Assembly (NCBI RefSeq): GCF_000001735.4
Contig: NC_003071.7
Coordinates: forward strand, 16,281,443 to 16,345,442
Direction of reading: 5' to 3'
DNA length: 64,000 nt
Source: Arabidopsis thaliana
Lineage: Eukaryota > Streptophyta > Magnoliopsida > Brassicales > Brassicaceae
A program made the position numbers and the translations under genes. A model generated the notes under the pieces. It was given only the letters and a program-made list of their open reading frames with translations. It did not search any database and had not been told where the DNA came from. This document shows, in pieces, positions 17,505 through 28,538 of the stretch. Each line of letters opens with the position of its first letter. Within the stretch, counting starts at the first letter, position 1.

Positions 17505-18020
17505 CAGCATGATGATTTGCATGAGACCCATCGAGCGATCGGTCCTTTAAAGTTTGTTTCTCACTTGTTTTTAATTTGTTGAATAAAACATCTCAAGTTT
17601 AAGATAAAGATGTATTTGTGATTATGGTTACAAAAGTATCTTCTGTGTTTTCGGATTTGAATAAAATGGAGATTTCTTCAAACTATTTATAAGCCATGTT
17701 TAAAAGAAGTTTTCAAGGTGTATTTAATGTGAATAAATAAAATTTTTAAATTATTGACCTCAATTTATATAGAGACTGCACTGTTTTTTTTTTAACCGGA
17801 CAGCGTTCTACTTACACATGCTAAAGTACGGGCCTTGTCAAAAAGACATAGAAGTGGTAATTAAACAGATAAATTGGAAACATACAATTCCACTTAAATA
17901 TATATATGGATCATTAAAATCTTAGTATTGTAATAAAATTAAGAAAAACATATCTCAAATGATGATTACATGATAATCAAATTTATACGGTATTAAGATA
18001 AAAAAAAAAGTGAAAATTTA
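17505..18020. other. Convergent spacer NATA1/PER24
   Basis: Holds the two facing 3' UTRs. No gene or repeat seen beyond A/T runs. Confidence 0.5.
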
Positions 18021-19731
<1,711 letters not shown>

Positions 19732-19810
19732 GTGATCGACTTTAGATTTGATATTTTCTTTTAAGTGTTTCTTCCTTTTGTATATGAGGAATGCACTTGG
19801 CAGAGTTGCT

Positions 19811-19817
19811 TTATATA
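19811..19817 (-). promoter_or_regulatory. TATA box of PER24
   Basis: TATATAA on the minus strand about 80 bases before the chosen ATG. It decides the start codon, because the longer open frame would need translation through the promoter. Confidence 0.55.
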
Positions 19818-19831
19818 GAAACTGAGGCTCC

Positions 19832-20737
19832 ATACTTCATATATGCCCGTTGAGTTTCTAATATTTTTTAGCAATTGAATAATTATTGAAATAATAATAT
19901 GTCTGGGTGGCCAAGCAAAGTTCCCTGTATGTGTTGTGAAAATGAAGGATTAATTATTAAGTTGCAAGTCAACATAATTATTTAGAAGTATTTATAATTC
20001 CCGCAAATAATAATTTAGCTTCATTAGTTGAACTATAACGTGAACATCCATTATGCAGATATTTATAGATTTCACTGCTATCTCCATTTATTCACGCATT
20101 TCTTTTTTTGTTATTCTTTTAAACTTTCATTGTCCTAATGAAAGTTTAACCTTCTTTGTCAGTGGCCGGCCATTATCTTAAATTCTTAATCCTTCCATCT
20201 TGCAATAACTTGGTGTTTTTATATATAGTATCAAAGGAGTAAACGGATTGTAAATTTCACAATTTGAAGCTTTTACATATCATACATACACTCACAAAAG
20301 AAATTCAATATCCATGGTCTATTTAACATTAATTCAACAAAAAAAAAATCATGGTCCAAATCAAAATCTTTTTCCATATGCAATGGGAATTTTGGGAAAA
20401 AAATCAAAATTTTGTTCACATATAGTTGAAACGTTTGTTCAAAATTTTCTGTCTCTTTTAACCTTTTAGTTGACGCAATCGTCTTTTGTCTACGGCTATA
20501 TTTGAGACGAAAACGTTAAGTTGAAAAGTCAAACGAAGTCGTCGCTTCCAAAGGCACCAATCGTTTTAATCTATTTTCTCGGGCTCATATGGCCTAAGTC
20601 CACAAGGTAAAGGCCCACTTATTATTTTAAAGGCCCAACTCCCAACTCTAGTATGCGTTGATTTAGCATATAATTTTTTTTTCTCCAAAGAAGCAAAGAC
20701 ACAGAAATTCACAAGTTATTAATGAATTTATACTATT
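19832..20737. other. PER24 upstream region
   Basis: No gene seen. Contains an 11-bp perfect inverted repeat (AAACTTTCATT, 5-base loop, AATGAAAGTTT) at 20121-20147. Confidence 0.4.
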
Positions 20738-20935
20738 TACATTATAACCTCTATAAATTAATACTCGATAAATTAATAACTTTTATAAATTAATAAAAAT
20801 TTTTGGTCATGAGTTGGGACCAGTGTAAAAAATTACACAAATCGATAAATTAATAAGATAAATAATTATTTTAAAATCCCTATGTAAATATATGGTCTTA
20901 TTAATAACATAAATTAATAGTTGTAAAAAATTCTT

Positions 20936-20938
<3 letters not shown>

Positions 20939-20969
<31 letters not shown>

Positions 20970-20994
20970 TTATACTCACTCTATTCCTTTTTGT

Positions 20995-21036
<42 letters not shown>

Positions 21037-21119
21037 TTATACTCACTCTATTCCTTTTTGTTGTATATATATATATATATATATATATAAGTTATATTCA
21101 CTCTATTCCTTTTTGTTTG
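20939..21119. repeat. Three copies of a MITE end separated by (AT)n
   Basis: The block AAGTTATACTCACTCTATTC followed by CTTTTTG starts at 20967 and 21034, and with one change at 21089. The copies are separated by (AT)n tracts. Spacing is 67 then 55 bases. The third copy continues into the inner MITE, so the first two look like duplications of its left end plus flanking AT repeat. Confidence 0.85.
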
Positions 21120-21355
21120 ATTGTTTAGAAAAAAAAATTGTTTCTAAAAGATTGATTTTTTAAGTTTTCCATGTAATATTTATTGGTTAGTATTGACGAA
21201 TTGTAATTTTCAAGAAAAATAGTTAATTATTATTGGTTTAAAGTTATAAAAAACTGTAAAAAACTAAAAATAATACATTTATAATCAACATTTAATATGT
21301 TTTCTTAATATGTGTGTTTTTTCTAAACAATCAAACAAAAAAGAACAGAGGGAGT
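21094..21355. mobile_element. Stowaway-like MITE inside the outer MITE
   Basis: The left end (TTCACTCTATTCC, then TTTTTGTTTGATTGTTTAGAAA) and right end (TTTCTAAACAATCAAACAAA, then AAAGAACAGAGGGAGTA) are inverted repeats of about 38 bases. The right terminus reads CTCCCTCTGTTC inward with TA outside, which fits the CTCCCTC/TA signature of Stowaway-type Tc1/mariner MITEs. About 260 bp, non-coding. Its insertion inside the 20738-21692 element makes it the younger of the two. Confidence 0.7.
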
Positions 21356-21984
21356 ATGTTAGAAATATTAGTAAAATATGAATCTGCTATTATTTTTATT
21401 TTTATTATACTAATTCTTAGTAATGTTCAATTTTAATAATTTTACTACATCGAAAACACTTTTTTGTTATTTTATAGACACAATAATTTAGTCTTATTTG
21501 CAATTATTTCTAGAAAAATAATGATTATAAATAAAACAAAATTAATTTAAACATAATATTTTTTTAAAATTACAAAATTAGTCTAAACTCTCTATAAATT
21601 AATAATTATTAATTTATTGATAAATTAATACCTCTATAAATTAATAGAAATTTATGGTCCCAACATCATTAATTTATAGAGATTTTACTATGGAATAAGA
21701 AGCAAATCTAAAAAATTTATAAATTAATATCAATATTTATGCTATTACTTCTTCATTTTTTAAAGTCTTGNTATTTACTTAAGTAAGCCTAAATTTTTAA
21801 TAATGATCTTATCTTATGTAATTGATTAAAAAATCGTATAGTAGACTATTCAACAAAACGTGAATCATAGTGTTGTTACCAAAACCCATTAGTGTAGCGA
21901 CAACTGTCCTTTCACATCCTTATACAAATTCTCTTCCCTCCGGTCATCTCGGAAACTTGTATCATCGACAAAACATAAATACTA

Positions 21985-23894
21985 ATGGAGCACCACCACC
22001 AGCATCACCGTCACCACCAACGCGACGACGGAGAAGACGATCGTCAATCCTTTGGAGTACCACCGCCACACGTCGATGCTCCGCCACAACCTCATGGTCT
22101 TTACCAGTCACAGCCTCATTTTGATCCTTACGCGCCTACTCCTCAAGCTCCGGCGCCTTACCGATCAGAAACTCAATTCGAACCCCACGCGCCTCCGCCT
22201 TACCGATCAGAGCCTTACTTTGAAACTCCGGCACCACCGCCTTCATTTGGTCATGTGAGTCATGTTGGTCACCAATCACCCAACGAATCTTACCCACCGG
22301 AACACCACCGTTACGGAGGTTATCAACAGCCGTCTAATTCCTTACTGGAAAGTCATGGAGATCACAGTGGAGTCACGCACGTGGCTCACCATAGCTCAAA
22401 TCAGCCCCAATCGTCTTCTGGTGTCTACCACAAGCCTGATGAGAATCGTCTACCTGATAATCTTGCTGGACTCGCCGGAAGAGCAACGGTGAAGGTGTAT
22501 TCCAAGGCGGAGCCTAACTATAATTTGACGATCAGAGATGGTAAGGTTATTCTCGCCCCAGCGGATCCATCTGATGAAGCACAGGTATTGATCATCTCTT
22601 ACCAAGATCCAAACTTTTGATGGATTGATCCAATGAACCATTGGCTTGTTGATGTGTTTGATTCATATGCATCTCAATTTTTTCACTCATTTGATAGATA
22701 ATCTGAGTAGCTTTCGAAATTGTCTTTAGTTGGAAGATTGAATCTTGTTGATCATGATTTAGAATGAAGAAACAAGTTTCAGTTTTTATTTACTCTGTTC
22801 TTCTAGAATTTAGTTTGTGGTTCAATTTCCTGATCCTCTTGTTATGTCCATGTCTTTGGTTTGTTGATCCTGGCATTTCTAATTTTGATGTATGTGTTAT
22901 ATCATACTCATGAAATGGTTTCGGATGCGCAGCATTGGTACAAAGACGAGAAGTATAGTACTAAAGTGAAGGACGCAGACGGTCATCCTTGTTTTGCTCT
23001 TGTAAACAAAGCTACTGGTGAAGCAATGAAGCATTCTGTGGGAGCTACTCATCCCGTAAGCGTTTCTTTCTTAGACGATGTCATTTTTGTCCTGTGACTT
23101 TCATTATTTCCAGTGTGACATCTTCTCAACCTTAGCTAAATGTTAGTTTTCATAACCTTGAATGGGACCTGAAAAAAATATTGGTCGTGCATTTTATTCA
23201 CTTCTTATGAAAATTCCACATCAAAACATTAGTAGGGACTTTAAGTAGGAAGAAAAGAAACAGAGAGGAGCATCAAGAATTTATGAGAATGGTTTTGTAG
23301 GCTTGGAAAGTTTAGGGTCTCTAGAAGAAACTCTAACTAAAGTCTGCTAATTTACTTCTGTGATTCTGCATTGTGTTTTTTCGATAGGCTCGATGTGTTT
23401 AAGCAATATTTTATTGGGTATTGCAGGTGCATCTGATTCGATATGTGCCTGATAAGCTTGACGAGTCAGTACTATGGACAGAGAGCAAGGATTTTGGCGA
23501 TGGATATCGCACAATAAGAATGGTAAACAATACGAGGCTAAACGTGGATGCATATCATGGTGACAGCAAATCTGGTGGTGTACGTGATGGCACGACTATC
23601 GTCCTCTGGGACTGGAACAAAGGCGACAACCAGCTCTGGAAGATCTTTCCTTTCTGTAAGCTTTTCTTTACCGTTTCTGCTTAGTTTTTAAATTGTTAAT
23701 CTTGCATCAAACTAGAGACCATGAGATAAACTTTGAAATGGCAATGGTCAAAACCAGAGCTAGAACTCTAATGGGCTAATGTATCGACGACTTTGACGTC
23801 GTGGTTCGATTCGATTTAATTTCAAGAGTCTTAAGTTAACTATATGTTGAACCAAATTATTAACCTTTTTTAACTGAATTTTGTCAATGCAGGA
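21985..23894 (+). CDS. EULS3: Euonymus-type lectin EULS3
   Basis: Four exons, 21985-22584, 22933-23055, 23427-23655, 23893-23894, give 317 aa. The stop codon is split by the last intron: T at 23655 joins GA at 23893-23894. Residues 1-150 are low-complexity, rich in His, Pro, Gln and Tyr, with repeats of a PYRSE-x-x-FE-type unit, and are probably disordered. The EUL lectin domain fills about residues 160-317 (AGRATVKVYSKAEPNYNLTI near the start and VLWDWNKGDNQLWKIFPF at the end). It is nucleocytoplasmic: there is no signal peptide. EULS3 is reported to bind galactosylated glycans and to take part in ABA and stomatal responses; I recall this and cannot see it in the sequence. Retention of the last intron would add nine residues before a stop at 23684. 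Matches At2g39050. Confidence 0.95.
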
Positions 23895-25375
23895 AAATTG
23901 GCGTCTGGAGTGGTAAAAAGTTCCTTTGTGTGTGCTGTATGAATAAGAAAGAAACAAAACTCAGATTTATTCATTGTTTGTGTCTTGTAAAGACTTGAGT
24001 TTGTGCTGTTGGCATCTGTAATCTATCTTACTTGTATTCCAAGTATGTTTTTACAGATACATTACATACACTGTCTATATGTGTATACTTTTTTCCTAAT
24101 CTATTTTGAGATCTTTCTTTTTCCTTTTGGGAGATATAAACGACAGATTGTTATCGAATTATGTTGATTAGTTTATTTTAGCAGACTTTCGCGCACGTTT
24201 ATTTGCATTTCTGTGATAGCTGTCTCTGTTTTAAATTGTGAAGGAGTACAGTTTTTGCTTGGACTAAAAGTTTATTTAGGATTTTTACAATATATCTTGA
24301 GATTTGATTCTTATAAAATACTACGAATTATCGGAAATCTTCGACGACGTGATTGAATTATGCAGATTATAAATAAATTTAGCGAAGATCATTATAAAAG
24401 ATAACTATATTATCTGTAAATCTGTCATCATCAGATAACAAAATTTAACGATAAAATAGACAAAAACTTGTTCTTGGCTGGACTGTAGATTACTAAAATT
24501 TACGTCAGTTTCTTGGGAAATGGTAAATGAAAAATCTGGCCCTATCACTACCAAGTCTACTCCCATAAAAAAAAACGACACAACCATTAGCTAACGTAGA
24601 AATGACATTCAATTTCTTGGGAGCTCAATAATGGAATCATAAAGCAGAACCAATCAGCTTGTTTTTCTGTGGCTGCGGAAAAGCGAGGTCCTTGCTGCAT
24701 GAGTCAGACTCTCACGGCACAATCATGCAGGATACCAACACGTCTCAACTCTCAACGCAACCATTTATGACACATTCAGTCTTTTTTTTGTGCCGACATC
24801 AAAACTTGGTTATGGTAAAGATTTGTTGTTGTTAGAGCCTTAGAGCAAATTAGTGCCGACCAAAATAAAAAGTGGGAGAAATTAGTAAAAAGATGAATAA
24901 AATAGATCACATAAATGGGATAGGATTATAGAAGAATAATGTGATTATATCCAACAATGTATTAAAGAAAACTTATAATTCAACTTTTTCAAGCAAAATT
25001 AGTTATAATATTTTTTTCCTGTGGTTCCACTATAAATAAATAAATAAATAATGAAAATTCATCTAAATATTTTATTCCATCTGTTGATTGTACAACCATT
25101 TGGATTAGATTGATTATTTTTTTCAGTTCCAACTGTTAAAGCATTTTAACTGATAGTTCCATGGAGCTTAGCTTAGGTACGCATCGACATAGACTTAAAT
25201 ACCGTAGACTAGATTATCTTTTATCAAGGGTTGGTGATGATCAAAAGTCAAAACAATATAACATTGGTTTTGGTTAGACCGACTCAAACCGACAAAACAT
25301 AGAAATTAAAGTTTATTATTCCAACATACGATAACATGTCGTCTCCCATACATCTTCCCCATGCATGTTTGCCCT
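23895..25375. other. Convergent spacer EULS3/SWEET9
   Basis: The first 200 bases or so are EULS3 3' UTR. Otherwise AT-rich, with a short (AAAT)n run near 25034-25051. No gene seen. Confidence 0.5.
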
Positions 25376-26764
25376 TCACTTCATTGGCCTCACCGATCCT
25401 TCAACATTGTCTGATCCCACATCAGGCAATTCAACGGCCACGATCGGGACTTCGTTAACATCGGTTTTATTTGCTAGTTGGTTCTCTGTTGGCAAATCCG
25501 TTTTCGTGGAACCTTGATACATCATGTATAGTATCATCTGAGCTACACCGAATAGAAAACCGAGAATGTTTGGCATCTGAATACAAAGCGACATAGAGAG
25601 ACTTATTAGTAACCAAAAACTAGTTAGAATATTGAAAGATGAATGTGAAAATGTCAATTAATATTACAGCAATGAACTTGTCTTTGATAAGAAGTCCATA
25701 AAAGAACCACATGACGGCGTTAAGAGTGAGAGACAAGGAGAGAAGAAACGGCATGTATTCCACACTCTTTGTCTTTATAACCTTCCTCTGCAACATTACA
25801 CATTGTATATTAATTTCCAATTCACTACAAAAAACGGCAGATGTTTGAAGAAAAGCTGATAGATGGATCATCACCATGACGCTTAAGGGAGAAGCAAAGA
25901 CTGCGAGACTGTAGGCAGCACAAACCCATCCAACGGTCGAGACGCGGTGTTGTTTTGGAACCAAAAGATTAACTAGAAGAATTAAGAGACCAAGTCCACC
26001 GATGTTGCATATCACTATCAACTTCAACGTGGATATCTGCCAAGTGTACCACCAGATTAATTAGTTGTAGATATAGAGTTTCATCACAATCAAGATTTTT
26101 GAAACTAGAGGTGTACATACTAAAAATATCAACCATACTATAAATAGAAATATATAATTATAGGAACCTTGGCCTCTCTTGGTGCATAAAGGATATAGAG
26201 AAACAAGTAGGAGATTTCAATGAAACATCCAAAGGTGTTAATACTAATGATCAGATAAGCATGTGTCTTCATGATTCCGTAGTAGAGAAGAAGAGTTGCA
26301 CTTGCTAGTGCACATATGTACGGTATCGACTGAAACCCTTTTGATGATTTCTTCTTGTATATCCCATAAAACGTTGGCCTAAAATATGTATAATTAATCA
26401 AATACTTTATATAAACTATTTTAATATATAGCATTTCGAGTTAGAAACTTACACTGGTGACAAGAACACCCCAAAAGACACAATGTTGCCTGAAAACAAA
26501 AGCCAGAATCAATATTAGTGTTATGAACTTCTTTATTTTGGGTATAAATGTTAAGTAATATAAAGAACATGTATTCTGTTGTTCAAAAAATAAAAAATAA
26601 AAAATAAAGAACATGTATACTCTGTTGGAAATATATGATACGTCACTTTTATTGTTGATTTTATTTACATATTCTGACCATAACTCAAAAGCATAAAAGA
26701 ATAAGGGAAATAAATTACCTAAGAGACCAAAGAGAAAAGCAATTTCATGAACCTTGAGGAACAT
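25376..26764 (-). CDS. SWEET9: Sucrose uniporter SWEET9
   Basis: Six exons on the minus strand, 26764-26719, 26489-26453, 26378-26168, 26036-25875, 25787-25668, 25576-25376, join to 258 aa, normal for SWEETs. Two MtN3/saliva repeats of three helices each, with a linking helix (seven in all), are visible. Conserved prolines sit in SPVPTFYGIYKKKS and ASPLSVM, and the tail from about residue 215 is hydrophilic and cytosolic. The start at 26764 is the only ATG beside a good N-terminal helix. The very small exons 1 and 2 (46 and 37 bases) are typical of SWEET genes. As At2g39060 it is reported as the nectary sucrose exporter needed for nectar secretion. Intron 1 contains an A-rich insertion with flanking repeats (26561-26627). 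Confidence 0.96.
26561..26627. repeat. A-rich insertion in SWEET9 intron 1 between ~21-bp direct repeats
   Basis: TAAAGAACATGTATTCTGTT plus G at 26561-26581 recurs at 26605-26627 with two extra bases. Between them are 23 bases: TTC followed by three AAAAAAT-like units. This has the form of a poly(A)-like insertion with a target-site duplication. Confidence 0.7.
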
Positions 26765-26831
26765 CTTCACTTTTCTCTCTTTCTCTTGCTAGTTGACTGC
26801 TTTGAATTATAGTTTCTTCATGCAAACCTCC

Positions 26832-26839
26832 ATTTTATA
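26832..26839 (-). promoter_or_regulatory. Probable TATA box of SWEET9
   Basis: ATATAAAAT on the minus strand, about 70 bases before the ATG, a normal plant position. Confidence 0.5.
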
Positions 26840-26851
26840 TTGGTCTTGGAG

Positions 26852-26906
26852 AAAAAGTGAGTCATTCTTATAAACCCTTAAACCAAAAAAAAAGTGAGTC
26901 ATTCTT
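26852..26906. repeat. 18-bp direct repeat around a short A-tailed insert, SWEET9 promoter
   Basis: AAAAAGTGAGTCATTCTT occurs at 26852-26869 and 26889-26906, just upstream of the SWEET9 TATA box. The 19 bases between are ATAAACCCTTAAACC plus A residues. The repeat carries TGAGTCA, a GCN4/bZIP-type core, now present twice. It may be a small retroposed insertion with its target duplication, or a simple tandem duplication. Confidence 0.6.
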
Positions 26907-28538
26907 GCATTTTCATTTTTGTCCCCTATTTAATTTTCTTTCTTTCTCTTTTTAAACAAAAAAACAAAAGTTTGGTTCAAGTTTTCCTGGATTTTATTTT
27001 TTTCTGCACAATATAATGTGATCACTCAGTAGCAAATAGTATAACTTTTGCATAGCTGATTGGCTGTAAATTGCTGGTGACTTCTGACTTCTTAGTTTGC
27101 CAACCAGCAAATTCTTTAGTTTCTCGTTTTATTAAACCAATTTTAATGCAAATTTAATACTTGTTCTGATCGAGGAAACCATAACTTCGAATTTCTTTCT
27201 TGTTTTTTTTTTTGTTTTTTTTTTTGTCTTAAGCGATGAGTTCCTTTCATTTAAAATCAATATCGATATTAAGAATACGGGATGTATGGTCGGTGGTTAA
27301 TTTTAGGCCTGAAAATATGGAGCTGTGATTTTTGACAATTTGCGATGGAGTATCTACTGATGTCAATGATGTTAATTTGCAATGTCGTCTCCAAGTTACT
27401 CATGATTTTGTAAATATAACATGTGGAGACATTTTGTTGCATAATGTGAGATATTTTTAGGATGAGATCAATTGTCTCAAGCTTTGGTGATTTTCTTAGA
27501 CATATACATATCATTTTCATTTCTTCACAAGTTTTATCGGAAAACAAAGCTAATTAGTAATTACTCCTCATCTCTCTATGAAGGCCCAAAATGCAATGCA
27601 AAAAGTGTCAACTCTGTGTGAACCCTAAAACTTGCGGAGCAGTTTAGAAATTTAGTGACATTTAACTTAAATAAATAATCAGGTGGTTGGAACGTCTTGC
27701 ATTAGGTGTTGTTCCTAATTGTTAGGCCTTCTAAATCCGACAAAGTATTTTTGCATTAGGCTACAAATTTCTTAAAGTCGAATTAATCACTTCAGACATA
27801 TCATACGCCTAGCAACCCTCTGAATCTGGTTCAATGTTTGTATATAGCCAAATTAATATAAGATTTTTTTATATATAGATAAAACATCACCCATCAGTGA
27901 TGGGCCATCACCCTAATTATAAGACATTGTGTAACTTATAACAACCTTCCATAACTGGTGTTAAGAAACCAAATGTGATAACTGATAAGATTATTTGCTT
28001 GCACATATCACCAATGAGATGATTTGTGAACATGTTAATGAATTAAGTATTTTTATTAATAAAGGTATAATGAAACCTTCATATCAAATTATGTGGGTGA
28101 GATGGAGGCATGGATGTGTTTGTTAGGCTCATACCTGAGGCCTCGTATGTTTGGCCTATTTCTTTGTTAGAATCTTAATTTGGTAATGAACAAGACACAA
28201 GCTTTTACATCTTGACAGAAACCTTTAAAATCCATCTAATTAGATGATTTATAAGATGCTTTATTATTATGATCTAACCACGTTTATATATTTTATTCAA
28301 ACTGATTAAGTTTGCGTTGATTATTTACTTCTCAACCCATTTGCTAACTGTATTAAGTAAATTAACAAAATATGATTTATATATATGAACCATGGAGCTT
28401 TATGAAGAATTCTGAAAATTTCAGCTGTTTGATCACTCAAGAGGATACATGAGTTTGTTTGTACCAAACATAAATAATGCTTCACATTATTGGATTCTTC
28501 AGCGCTAGAGACATTCTTAATCAATCCAAGTAAAAATA
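26907..28538. other. Spacer between SWEET9 and EMB2799
   Basis: SWEET9 promoter, then AT-rich sequence with T runs at 27205-27226 and a 15-bp near-palindrome CCCATCAGTGATGGG at 27890-27904. No gene I can support. Open frames here are short and domain-free. Confidence 0.45.

Larger units (their letters stand above)
20738..21692. mobile_element. Emigrant/pogo-like MITE, interrupted by a second MITE
   Basis: The ends are inverted copies: CCTCTATAAATTAATA near 20748 and, on the other strand, ATCTCTATAAATTAATG ending near 21686. This resembles the terminal repeats I remember for the Emigrant family (pogo-like Tc1/mariner; ends CAGTAAAACCTCTATAAATTAAT). The motif TTGGGACCA occurs inside both ends. 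About 955 bp with no coding capacity, so a non-autonomous DNA element. The interior contains a second element at about 21094-21355 and three AT dinucleotide tracts. The one ambiguous base of the window (n, 21771) lies just to its right. Confidence 0.65.

Noticed and set aside
19732-19833. In-frame upstream extension of the PER24 frame
   Set aside because: It contains the probable TATA box, and the signal peptide starts cleanly at 19731.
20121-20147. 11-base perfect inverted repeat with 5-base loop
   Set aside because: In AT-rich DNA about 400 bases upstream of PER24 with no T tract after it. Not convincing as a regulatory site.
21771-21771. Single ambiguous base n
   Set aside because: An assembly ambiguity beside the AT-rich MITE; not a biological feature.
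23795-23815. GTGGTTCGATTCG resembling a tRNA box B
   Set aside because: No box A at the right distance and no cloverleaf could be built. It lies in the last EULS3 intron.
27890-27904. 15-base near-palindrome CCCATCAGTGATGGG
   Set aside because: Too short and isolated to interpret; no partner site or gene nearby.
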